DNA from: Brachybacterium phenoliresistens
GTDB taxonomy: Bacteria; Actinomycetota; Actinomycetes; Actinomycetales; Dermabacteraceae
Direction of reading: 5' to 3'
Assembly: GCF_000576425.1 (NCBI RefSeq)
Contig: NZ_KK070000.1
Coordinates: 1-64,000, forward strand
DNA: 64,000 bases
This document shows positions 24,060-32,090 of this stretch, one piece after another; position 1 is the first letter of the stretch, and each line of letters starts with the position of its first letter. The position numbers and the translations under genes are program-made. Under the pieces are notes generated by a model. The model did no database searches. It saw only the letters and a program-made list of their open reading frames with translations, and was not told the origin of the DNA.

Positions 24060-25058
24060 ATGACAGCTGCCACCGCCCCCTCCGCGGGCCGGCCCGCCCG
24101 CACCCGTTCCGGGAAGGCGAAGCCGAAGCTCGACGCGATCGCCGCCGATGCCGTCGAGATGGCGCGCGCGGCGCTCGAGGAGGTCACCGAGCCGGGCCAG
24201 GTCGGTGAGCATCTGCGGGTGGAGGCCACCGGCGACCGGATCGTCGACCACGTCTTCGCCTGCGCCATGCCCGGCTACCGGGGATGGTCCTGGCACGTCA
24301 CGGTGGTGCGCGCGTCCCGCGCCAAGGTCGCGACCGTCGCGGAGACGGCGCTCCTGCCCGGCGAGGGCGCGCTGCTCGCGCCCGACTGGGAGCCCTGGTC
24401 CGAGCGTCTGCGTCCCTCCGACGTCGGCGCCGACGACCTCCTGCCCTACCGCGACGAGGACGAGCGCCTCGAGTTCGGCTACGAGCAGACCGACGACGAG
24501 GAGGCCGACCGCGTCGCGCTGTGGGAGCTCGGCCTGGGCCGCCCCCGCGTGCTGTCCCCGCAGGGGCGCGCCGAGGCCGCCGAGCGATGGGTCGGCGGGG
24601 AGTTCGGGCCGCGCGAGACGTCCTCCCGGGGGCGCAAGGGCACGGTCACGGCCAACTGCTCGAGCTGCGGCTTCCTCTCGCAGCTGTCCGGCGCCCTGCG
24701 CGGCGAGTTCGGCGTCTGCACGAACGAGTGGTCCCCGGCTGATGGCCGCGTCGTCCATCTCCAGTACGGCTGCGGCGCGCACTCGGAGACGGGCAAGGAG
24801 GAGGCCGCCGCGAGCGAGTTCGCGATCGCCGAGTCCGTGGTCGTCGACGAGCTGCAGGTCGACTACGAGCTGATCCCGACCTCGGGCGACGACACCGCGA
24901 CCGACGCCGACGCCTCGGCCGACGCTGACGGCTCGACCGACAACACTGCGACCGACAAGGCCGCGACCGACAAGGCCGCGACCGATAAGGCCGCGACCGA
25001 TAAGGCCGCGACTGACGGCGGCGCCGCGGACTCCTCCGAGGAACCGACCGAGAACTGA
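24060..25058 (+). CDS. DUF3027 family protein
   Basis: This 332-residue member of the actinobacterial DUF3027 family has a conserved body (residues about 25-270) with HVFACAMPGYRGWSWHVTVVR, LLPGEGALLAPDWEPWSERLRPSD and a probable zinc site formed by NCSSCGF plus later FGVCTNEW and YGCGAH. The C-terminus is an acidic low-complexity tail containing a tandem ATDKA repeat. The function is not known; placement behind a cold-shock protein suggests an RNA or transcription-related process, which is only inference. Confidence 0.9.
   Translation: MTAATAPSAGRPARTRSGKAKPKLDAIAADAVEMARAALEEVTEPGQVGEHLRVEATGDRIVDHVFACAMPGYRGWSWHVTVVRASRAKVATVAETALLPGEGALLAPDWEPWSERLRPSDVGADDLLPYRDEDERLEFGYEQTDDEEADRVALWELGLGRPRVLSPQGRAEAAERWVGGEFGPRETSSRGRKGTVTANCSSCGFLSQLSGALRGEFGVCTNEWSPADGRVVHLQYGCGAHSETGKEEAAASEFAIAESVVVDELQVDYELIPTSGDDTATDADASADADGSTDNTATDKAATDKAATDKAATDKAATDGGAADSSEEPTEN
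24948..25007 (+). repeat. 15-bp tandem repeat in the DUF3027 tail
   Basis: Four contiguous copies of GCGACCGA(C/T)AAGGCC, with a partial fifth, encode ATDKA pentapeptides. They differ only at the third base of the Asp codon, indicating recent expansion. Confidence 0.85.
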
Positions 25059-25100
25059 TCCCTCCCCGCTTCGCGCGTGCGCGGGGCGGGCCGGGACATC

Positions 25101-25154
25101 GAGCGGAGTCATGTCGTCGCTTCCTTCACGGGAAGCGACGGGATGACTCCGCTC
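25101..25154. repeat. Long near-perfect inverted repeat between DUF3027 and holB
   Basis: The arms GAGCGGAGTCAT (25101-25112) and ATGACTCCGCTC (25143-25154) enclose a second stem, GTCGCTTCC (25116-25124) and GGAAGCGAC (25131-25139), with a six-base loop. This gives 21 paired positions. A further copy of the right arm, ACTCCGCTCGAT (25175-25186), can pair with 25098-25109. It may serve as a bidirectional terminator for the converging genes or be a REP-like element. The rest of the 329-bp gap (25187-25387) shows nothing recognisable. Confidence 0.75.
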
Positions 25155-25387
25155 GTTCTCGTAGCGACGACGTCACTCCGCTCGATTCCGACGGACTCCG
25201 CCCGGCGTGTCATCACCGGCGCCCCTCCGCGCCTCCAGGACGGTCTCGTGACGCCGGCCCAGGGGCCCGGGAAAAGGTGGTGCCGGAGACGGCGCGGACG
25301 TCACCCGGCACGAGGTGCAGGTCCGTGCCGGGCGATGCGGTGCGCGACGCGTGCTCGGGCCGCGCGCGGCGCGGTGCTCGGGCGGGG

Positions 25388-26527
25388 TCAGCGCAGGGTG
25401 ACGGCGATGCGCGAGAGGAGCGCCTCGATCGCGAGCAGCGGCGGCACGTTGCCGGCGATGCGGGCCCGGGTGCGCTGGACGGCGTCCAGCAGCGCGAGCG
25501 TGGTGCGGCCGTCCCCGGCCTCGGCGGCGACGCGGATCTCCGTCTCGACGCCGGGGTTGACCAGGTCGCTGCCGGTGCGGATCTGCAGGGTCAGCACGTC
25601 GCGCAGCACGGAATGGGCATCCAGCAGGTAGCGGTCCAGCACGTCGCGCACCAGGCGGGTCTGGCGGCGCTTGGCATCGTCCTCGAGCTGCTTGACCTGG
25701 CTGCGCAGCGCCGGAGGCACCTTGCCGTCGTCGATCCCCGCCGAATGCAGGAACCGGCTGCGCTCCTCGGCGGCGACCTGGTCCGCGTGCTCCTTCGCCT
25801 CCGCCGTCGCCCGCTCCACCAGCGCCGCGGCGGCGAGCACCGCCTCGCCGCTGGAGCGCAGGCCCAGCAGGGTGCGGGCGGCGTCCTCCCGTGCCGCGAG
25901 GACGCCGTCCTGCGTGGCGTAGCGCAGCGCCAGGCCGATGTGCCCCTGGGCGGCGCGGGCGGCCCGCGCCGCGAGCTCCGGCTCCACGCCGTCGCGGCGG
26001 ACGAGCAGCTCGGCGACCACATCGGCCGCCGGCACGGTGAGGGTGACGACCCGGCAGCGGGAGCGGATCGTCGGCGCGAGATCCTGCGGGGAGGGGGCGC
26101 ACAGCATCCAGACCGTGGCCGGCGGCGGCTCCTCGATGGACTTCAGCAGCACGTTGAAGGTCCCCGCGCTCATGCGGTCCGCGTCCTCGATGACGATCAC
26201 GCGGTGACGCCCGGTGGCGGGGGCACGCTGCGCCGTCTGGACCAGGGAGCGGATCTCCTCCTTGGCGATGGAGAGCTTGTCCGTCGCCACGACGGTCACG
26301 TCGGGGTGGGTGCCGGCGAGCACCGTGCGGCAGGCCAGGCAGGAGCCGCATCCGGTGCCGTCCTCGCACTGGAGGGTCGCGGCGAAGGCCCGCGCGGCGG
26401 TGGACCTCCCGGAGCCGGGCGGGCCTGCGATCAGCCAGGCCTGGGCGAGGGAGCCGCCGGGCGCGGCGGCGCGGCGGAAGCCGGCGACGGCGTTCTCCTG
26501 GCCGACGACGTCGTCCCACACGCTCAT
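25388..26527 (-). CDS. holB: DNA polymerase III delta' subunit
   Basis: This 379-residue clamp-loader subunit has the AAA+ start VWDDVVGQENAV and a P-loop GPPGSGRST at residues 35-43 in which the Walker Lys is Arg (Arg41). A zinc module uses Cys54, Cys60, Cys63 and Cys66, and the SRC motif is in TIRSRCR. A degenerate P-loop is normal for delta'. The C-terminal collar domain is long and helical. It lies 40 bases downstream of tmk in the usual actinobacterial tmk-holB order. Confidence 0.93.
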   Translation of the reverse strand: MSVWDDVVGQENAVAGFRRAAAPGGSLAQAWLIAGPPGSGRSTAARAFAATLQCEDGTGCGSCLACRTVLAGTHPDVTVVATDKLSIAKEEIRSLVQTAQRAPATGRHRVIVIEDADRMSAGTFNVLLKSIEEPPPATVWMLCAPSPQDLAPTIRSRCRVVTLTVPAADVVAELLVRRDGVEPELAARAARAAQGHIGLALRYATQDGVLAAREDAARTLLGLRSSGEAVLAAAALVERATAEAKEHADQVAAEERSRFLHSAGIDDGKVPPALRSQVKQLEDDAKRRQTRLVRDVLDRYLLDAHSVLRDVLTLQIRTGSDLVNPGVETEIRVAAEAGDGRTTLALLDAVQRTRARIAGNVPPLLAIEALLSRIAVTLR

Positions 26528-26567
26528 GCGTGCCGTCCTCTCGGGGTGCTGCAGGGCATCGGGGCGT

Positions 26568-27326
26568 TCACTCCTCGTCGCGGCGCGACGGCGGGGGCGC
26601 GGGCTCGAAGGTCGGGTCGAAGCGCGAGAGGTCCTCGGCGATCGCGTCGAGGACGCGGCGATGGATCTCCTCGCGCGGCAGCGTGGCGTTGATGACCTCG
26701 AAGCGCTCCGGTTCCGCCGCCGCGAGCTCGAGGAACTTCTCGCGCACCTGCCCGTGGAACTCCTGGCCCTCCTGCTCGAGACGGTCCAGGGTGCCGGCCT
26801 CACGGCGCTCGGCGAGAGCCTCCGGGGGCAGGTCCAGCAGGATCGTCCGATCGGGGATGATGCCGCCCACGGCCCACAGCGACAGGGCGGCGATCTCGTC
26901 GCCGTCCAGGTCCCGTCCCGCGCCCTGGTAGGCGATCGAGGAGTCGAGGTAGCGGTCGGTGAGCACCAGGCCCCCGCGGGCGAGGTGCGGGCGCACCACG
27001 GACGCGATGTGGTGGGCGCGGTCCGCCGCGTAGAGGAGGGCCTCCGCCTTGTCCTCGACATGGTCGCCGTGCAGGACGAGCTCGCGGATCCGCTCCCCGA
27101 GCGGAGTGCCGCCGGGCTCCCGCGTGACCAGCACGAGGTCCTCGTCGACGGTGCGCTCGGAGACGAGGTACTGCTGCAGCAGGGAGATCTGCGTGGTCTT
27201 GCCCGCGCCGTCGCCGCCCTCGAAGGAGATGAGCAGCCCGCGACGGGGGCGGTGCGGGGTGGGGATGCGCAGGAACGGCGGGGCGAGGCCGGGGACGGGC
27301 GGCGGGGCCGGGGAATCGTGGCTCAC
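26568..27326 (-). CDS. tmk: Thymidylate kinase
   Basis: This 252-residue dTMP kinase has a P-loop EGGDGAGKTT at about residues 36-45, REPGGTPLGE substrate loop, TDRYLDSSIAYQG (DRY motif) and a short LID. An N-terminal extension of ~30 Pro-rich residues and a C-terminal Pro/Arg-rich tail are unusual additions. The GTG start overlaps the stop of the upstream oxidoreductase gene by four bases (GTGA) and has CGGAGG in range. It converts dTMP to dTDP. Confidence 0.95.
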   Translation of the reverse strand: MSHDSPAPPPVPGLAPPFLRIPTPHRPRRGLLISFEGGDGAGKTTQISLLQQYLVSERTVDEDLVLVTREPGGTPLGERIRELVLHGDHVEDKAEALLYAADRAHHIASVVRPHLARGGLVLTDRYLDSSIAYQGAGRDLDGDEIAALSLWAVGGIIPDRTILLDLPPEALAERREAGTLDRLEQEGQEFHGQVREKFLELAAAEPERFEVINATLPREEIHRRVLDAIAEDLSRFDPTFEPAPPPSRRDEE

Positions 27327-28381
27327 GCGCGGGCCTCCGAGGGGTAGACCACGCCCAGCGCGGCGCGGGCCTGGTCCATCGAGCGCATCACGGAGATGCT
27401 GTCCTCCCAGGTCATCAGCGGGGACTCGAGGAGCCCCGCGGCGATGCACCGGGCGGCCTCGGCGGCCTCGTAGACCAGGCCGTCGGCCGGATCGCCGGGA
27501 TGGGAGAACGAGGCGGAGCGCCCGTCGCGCAGCTCGACGCGCAGGGTCCCCGGGGCGAAGAAGGCGCCGTCCAGGCGCACGCGGCCCTCGGTGCCGCTGA
27601 TGACGGCCTCGATGGGGGTGAGGGAGCGCAGCGTGGTCGACAGCGTCGCATGCCCGCCGCGGGCACCGCGGGCGACCATCGCGACGGTGGCGTCCACGCC
27701 CAGGGAGGTCTGCTCGCCGAGCGCGGCGAGATCCTGCAGGTCGCCCAGCACCATCTGGGCGAAGCTGATCGGGTAGACGCCGAGGTCCAGCAGGGCGCCG
27801 CCGCCCAGCTCGGGGGCGTGCAGCCGGTGCGCAGGGTCCTCCGGGAAGGACTGGCCGTGGTCGGCCTGGACCAGGACGGTCTCGCCGATCAGCCCCTGCG
27901 CGAGGACCTGGCGCAGGACGTCGAACTGCGGCAGGAAGCGCGCCCACAGCGCCTCCATGAGGAACACTCCGCGCTCCCGGGCGAGGGCGACGAGATCCTC
28001 GGCCTCGGCGGCGTTGAGGGTGAAGGCCTTCTCGAGCAGGACGGGCACGCCGGCCTCGAGGGCCTGGCGGGCCATGGCGTGGTGCTGCGCCATCGGCGAG
28101 GCGATGTAGACCGCGTCCAGCCCGCCGGCGGCGAGCATGGCGCCCAGGTCGTCGTGGGCGCCCTCGACGTCGTGGGCCGCCGCGAAGGCCTGTGCGCGCT
28201 CGAGGGAGCGGGAGGTCACGGCGACGACGCGGGAGGCGGAGGCGCGGTGCAGGGTCTCGGTGAACTGCGTGGCGATGTGGCCGGGGGAGACGACGCCCCA
28301 GCGCAGCGCGGGCGCCTCGCGGGGGTCGGGGACCTGGGACGGCGGCAGCGCGAGGTCGCCCTCGGCATGGCGGGAAGTCAT
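27323..28381 (-). CDS. Gfo/Idh/MocA-family oxidoreductase
   Basis: This 352-residue NAD(P)-dependent dehydrogenase has an N-terminal Rossmann fold (RWGVVSPGHIATQF), a catalytic-loop VLLEKAFTLN where most relatives have EKP, and a C-terminal alpha/beta substrate domain with GGGALLDLGVYPI. A sugar or polyol substrate is likely because it follows a sugar ABC operon, but it also has its own TAGATT hexamer (28388-28393) six bases before the ATG, so it may be transcribed independently. It is translationally coupled to tmk. Confidence 0.88.
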   Translation of the reverse strand: MTSRHAEGDLALPPSQVPDPREAPALRWGVVSPGHIATQFTETLHRASASRVVAVTSRSLERAQAFAAAHDVEGAHDDLGAMLAAGGLDAVYIASPMAQHHAMARQALEAGVPVLLEKAFTLNAAEAEDLVALARERGVFLMEALWARFLPQFDVLRQVLAQGLIGETVLVQADHGQSFPEDPAHRLHAPELGGGALLDLGVYPISFAQMVLGDLQDLAALGEQTSLGVDATVAMVARGARGGHATLSTTLRSLTPIEAVISGTEGRVRLDGAFFAPGTLRVELRDGRSASFSHPGDPADGLVYEAAEAARCIAAGLLESPLMTWEDSISVMRSMDQARAALGVVYPSEARA

Positions 28382-28479
28382 GGCACCAATCTATCGGCTG
28401 CGCCGACGGACGAGGCCCACCGGCTGTCCGATGTGGACAGCCGATGGGTCCGTCGTGCGCCGCATGCCGCAGCGGCGGA

Positions 28480-29334
28480 TCAGCCCTTGACGGCGCCGGA
28501 GGTCATGCCGCGCACCAGGAACTGCTGCAGGCTGAAGAAGACGATCATCGGGATGACCATCGACAGGAACGCGCCCGCCGTGAGCAGCTCCGCGCCCTGC
28601 CCCTGGGTGCCCAGCATCTGCTGGAGGTCGACGATGACGGTCTTGTTCGCTCCGCCGCCGATGAACAGCTTCGCGATGAGCAGGTCGTTCCACACCCACA
28701 GGAACTGCAGGGTGGCGAAGGCCGCGATCGCGGGCGAGGACATCGGCGCCACGAGCTTCCAGAAGGTCTGGAAGTGGGAGGCGCCGTCGATCTTCGCGCT
28801 CTCCACGACCGAGTTCGGGAGCGTCGCCATGTAGTTGCGCAGGGTGTAGACGGCCAGCGGCATGCCGAAGCCGGTGTGCAGGAGCCACACGGCCACGAAC
28901 TGGCCGTTGATGCCCAGGCCGCGGGGCCCCAGGAGGTCCAGCATCGGCTGGAAGGCCACCTGGATGGGCACCACCATCACGGCCACGATCACGATGAAGA
29001 GCACATCCTTGCCGGGGAAGCGCATGAACGTGAAGGCGTAGGCGGCGAAGGCCGCGAACATGATGGGGAGCACCGTGGCGGGCACGGCGACCACGATCGA
29101 GTTCACCAGCGAGCTGCCCATGCTGGTGTTCTCGAACAGGCCGCGGTAGTTGTCGAGGGTCCACCCGCCTCCGAAGATCGAGCTCCACCAGCCGCTGGTG
29201 GCGGCTTCCTCACGGGTGCGGAAGCTCGTGACCAGCAGGCCCACGGTGGGGATGGTCCACAGGATCACCATGAGGGGCATGGCGATCATGGCCAGGGGCG
29301 AGCGCCGCCGCCCGTCCTTCATCGTGCCGCTCAT
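28480..29334 (-). CDS. Carbohydrate ABC transporter permease (MalG type)
   Basis: This 284-residue inner-membrane permease has six predicted helices and the EAA loop ESAKIDGASHFQTFWKLVAP, which docks with the ATPase. It is the MalG-like second permease of the operon. Its ATG overlaps the stop of the first permease by four bases (ATGA). Confidence 0.92.
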   Translation of the reverse strand: MSGTMKDGRRRSPLAMIAMPLMVILWTIPTVGLLVTSFRTREEAATSGWWSSIFGGGWTLDNYRGLFENTSMGSSLVNSIVVAVPATVLPIMFAAFAAYAFTFMRFPGKDVLFIVIVAVMVVPIQVAFQPMLDLLGPRGLGINGQFVAVWLLHTGFGMPLAVYTLRNYMATLPNSVVESAKIDGASHFQTFWKLVAPMSSPAIAAFATLQFLWVWNDLLIAKLFIGGGANKTVIVDLQQMLGTQGQGAELLTAGAFLSMVIPMIVFFSLQQFLVRGMTSGAVKG

Positions 29335-30491
29335 CGGTTCGCCTCCTGCTGACGGAAGCTCCGCACCTGGTACACCAGGATCGGGAGCACGAGGATCAGA
29401 AGCACCACCACGACGGCGGAGGCCTGCCCGGCCTGCTGCTCGACGAACAGCTTCCGGAAGAACAGGTTCGCGATCACGTCGGTGCTGTCACGGCCGTTGG
29501 TGGTCACGTAGATGATGTCGAAGACCTTCAGCACCAGGATCAGCACGGTGATGAAGACCGCCAGCATGGTGGGGCGGACCTGGGGGAACACGATCTGCCA
29601 GAAGATGCGGCCCTCGCTGGCCCCGTCCATGCGGCCGGCCTCGATGGTGTCCTCCGGCACGCCCTTGATGGCCGAGCTCAGCAGCACCATGGCGAAGCCC
29701 GTCTGCAGCCAGATGAGGATGACCATGAGCAGCAGCGAGTTGAGCCGGGCGGTGTCGATCTGGTACCAGGCGTGGGGCTCGCCGCCGAGCGCGACCACGA
29801 TGGCGTTGAGAAGGCCGGTCTGCGGGCTGCCGGGGGTGTTGTAGGCGTAGATCAGACCCCAGATCGTCGCCGCGCCGACGAAGCTGATCGACATCGGCAG
29901 GAAGATGAAGGACTTCGCGATCCGCTCCCCGGTGGCGGAGAGCTTGTCCGCCAGCACCGCGACGGCCAGGCCGAACGCGACGGTGAGGATCGGGACGATG
30001 AGGATCCAGAGCAGGTTGTTCAGCAGGGCGGACCAGAAGCCCGCGTCGCCGAAGATCGCCTGGTAGTTCTCGAGCCCCACCCAGGCGGTGGAGTCCTTGT
30101 TCGCGAAGGAGTACACGATGGTCTGCACCGTGGGGTACAGCAGCAGGATCGCGATGAGGCTGAATCCCGGCAGCAGGAAGGCGTAGGGGATCAGCCCTTC
30201 GGAGAAGCGGGACGGGAACCCCTCGATGCAGAGGTTCAGGAAGTAGAAGAACACGACCGAGCCGCCGATGCCGACGATCAGGCCGAGCAGGCCGATGAGG
30301 ATCCCGGACCCGGCGAACCACTGCGGGTAGTAGGCGAAGGCGAGGAAGATGTTGCACACGAGCCAGGCCGTGACGACCATCCCCACCGCGCCGATGAGCA
30401 GCCGCACGGGGCGCGCCGGGGAGCCGGCGCGACGCTCCGGCTCCGGCGCGGCCGCGGCCGCGCCGGGGGAGGTGCTGGGTGTGGTGGTCAC
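29331..30491 (-). CDS. Carbohydrate ABC transporter permease (MalF type)
   Basis: This 386-residue permease has an extra N-terminal pair of helices (about residues 30-90) before the standard six-helix core, as in MalF. The EAA loop is EAGRMDGASEGRIFWQIVFP. The GTG start at 30491 overlaps the TGA of the lipoprotein gene (GTGA). No ATP-binding subunit is encoded in the operon, so a shared MsiK-type ATPase elsewhere in the genome is presumed. Confidence 0.92.
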   Translation of the reverse strand: MTTTPSTSPGAAAAAPEPERRAGSPARPVRLLIGAVGMVVTAWLVCNIFLAFAYYPQWFAGSGILIGLLGLIVGIGGSVVFFYFLNLCIEGFPSRFSEGLIPYAFLLPGFSLIAILLLYPTVQTIVYSFANKDSTAWVGLENYQAIFGDAGFWSALLNNLLWILIVPILTVAFGLAVAVLADKLSATGERIAKSFIFLPMSISFVGAATIWGLIYAYNTPGSPQTGLLNAIVVALGGEPHAWYQIDTARLNSLLLMVILIWLQTGFAMVLLSSAIKGVPEDTIEAGRMDGASEGRIFWQIVFPQVRPTMLAVFITVLILVLKVFDIIYVTTNGRDSTDVIANLFFRKLFVEQQAGQASAVVVVLLILVLPILVYQVRSFRQQEANR

Positions 30492-31834
30492 GACGGCCAC
30501 CCGGCCTCGATCTCGTCGCACACGGTCTGTGCGTCCTTGGCGCCCTGCAGCCACTCGACCATGCCCGTCCAGAAGGAGCCGCCGCCGACGGCATTGGGCA
30601 TGACGTCCGAGCCGTCGTAGCGGAACACCTGGGCATTGGCGGCGATGTCGAACACCCGCCGGGTGGTCTCGTCCGCGTACTGCGAGGCGTCGAAGGTCTT
30701 GTGCGGGCTCAGCCAGCCGCCGGCCTGCGCCCACGGGCCTCCGAACTCGGGGGAGGTCAGGAACTTCATGACCTCGACCGTGTCGTCGTTGAGCGTGAAC
30801 AGGGCGGCGAGGTCGCCGCCGCCCAGGATGGGCTGGCCCTCGAACCCGCCCTCCCAGGTGGGCATCGCGAACACCCCGACCTCCTCGTCGAGGTTCTCGA
30901 GGATATCGGCCGGCAGGAAGCCCGTGACGAAGTTGCCCTGACGCACGTACATCGCCTGCGGCGGCTCCGCGAACAGCGGCAGCGGAGCCTCGGAGAACGG
31001 GGTGTTCAGGATCGTGGCGGTGCCGCCGAGCACGTTCCCCTCGCCCTTGAGGAGCTCGCCGACCAGGCCGAAGACCTCGACCACCTCGGGGGCGTTGAAC
31101 GGCATCCGGTGGTAGATCCAGTCGTCGTAGATCTCCGGACCGTGGACGCGGAGCATGAACTCCTCGATCCAGTCGGTCCCCACCCAGCCGGTCGCCTGGT
31201 CGGCGCCCCAGGCGTCGGACCATGGGGCGATGCCTGAGCCCTTGATCTGGTCGGCGATCGCGTAGAGCTCCTGCATCGTGGCCGGGTCGTTCGGGTAGCC
31301 CGCGGCCTCGTAGGCCTTCTTCGGGTACCAGATGAGCGACTTGCACGCCATGCGCATCGGTGCCCCGTAGACGCGGCCCTGCAGGCGCGCGGAGTCGAGG
31401 AAGCCGGGGATCAGCGTGCCGGCCAGGGCGTCGTAGTCGAGATAGACGTCGATGGGGGTGATGTGCCCCTGGGCGGCGAGGTCGAACATGCCGCCCGGCT
31501 GGGGGAACAGGGCGATGTCGGGGGCGTCGCCGGCCCCGACCCGCTGCTGGATGGTGGTGGTGAAGTCCTGGTCCGGTGTGTACTGGATCGTGATGTCGTG
31601 CTCGCTCTGGAAATCTGCGAGGGACTCCTCGAACGCGGACTGCTCCTGCCCGCCGAAGGCGCCGAGGATGGTCACGGTGCCGGTGCCGGGGGTGTCGCCC
31701 TCGGTGTACTTCTGCGCGCCGCCGCCTCCTCCGCCGTTGTTCGGATCGGGGTTCTGCAGGCAGCCGGAGAGGCCCGCGGCCGCCGTCGCGGCAGCCCCTG
31801 CCAGGACCGTGCGCCTGCCCGGACGTCGAATCAT
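30488..31834 (-). CDS. Sugar ABC transporter substrate-binding lipoprotein
   Basis: This 448-residue extracellular binding protein has a twin-arginine-like signal (RRPGRRTVLAGAA) and lipobox LSGC, so it is probably an acylated Tat lipoprotein. A Gly-rich linker is followed by a family-1 solute-binding fold (VTILGAFGGQEQSAFEE; later APDIALFPQPG). Aromatic residues are numerous, as in oligosaccharide binders; the sugar cannot be identified. The ATG at 31834 is chosen over the GTG at 31840 because AAGGAG is then correctly spaced. Confidence 0.92.
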   Translation of the reverse strand: MIRRPGRRTVLAGAAATAAAGLSGCLQNPDPNNGGGGGGAQKYTEGDTPGTGTVTILGAFGGQEQSAFEESLADFQSEHDITIQYTPDQDFTTTIQQRVGAGDAPDIALFPQPGGMFDLAAQGHITPIDVYLDYDALAGTLIPGFLDSARLQGRVYGAPMRMACKSLIWYPKKAYEAAGYPNDPATMQELYAIADQIKGSGIAPWSDAWGADQATGWVGTDWIEEFMLRVHGPEIYDDWIYHRMPFNAPEVVEVFGLVGELLKGEGNVLGGTATILNTPFSEAPLPLFAEPPQAMYVRQGNFVTGFLPADILENLDEEVGVFAMPTWEGGFEGQPILGGGDLAALFTLNDDTVEVMKFLTSPEFGGPWAQAGGWLSPHKTFDASQYADETTRRVFDIAANAQVFRYDGSDVMPNAVGGGSFWTGMVEWLQGAKDAQTVCDEIEAGWPS

Positions 31835-32034
31835 GGTCACTCCTTCGTGGACGGGCTGGTGTGCTGAGGGTCACTCTATGGCGTTCCGGCCTGCCCGGCA
31901 CTCGTCCCGGGGGTCCTGGCACGTCCCGTGTCCGCACGGTAACCCTGGCGCGCGATCCTGACCGTTCCATCGGCGGCAATGACGCGCTTCGGTCAAGCGC
32001 TGCGAGGCTCCCGGCGCCTTGCCGGGGACGCGCG

Positions 32035-32066
32035 AGGGCCCGGCCTCCCCGAGGAGACCGGGCCCT
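32035..32066 (-). terminator. Terminator of topA
   Basis: AGGGCCCGG (32035-32043) pairs with CCGGGCCCT (32058-32066) 25 bases beyond the topA stop codon; the loop contains a further CTCC/GGAG stem. The remaining ~200 bases to the lipoprotein gene should contain its promoter, but no convincing -35/-10 pair or LacI-type operator was found. Confidence 0.8.
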
Positions 32067-32090
32067 GCATCCCTCGGGCGAGGGACGGGA

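Noticed and set aside
24948-25007. CRISPR-like array
   Set aside because: The 15-bp units are contiguous with no spacers and are in frame with DUF3027; they encode a pentapeptide repeat.
26568-27061. Fusion of holB with an upstream 180-residue extension
   Set aside because: The open frame continues upstream of the holB ATG at 26527, but those residues are an out-of-frame reading of tmk; the tmk frame carries all kinase motifs.
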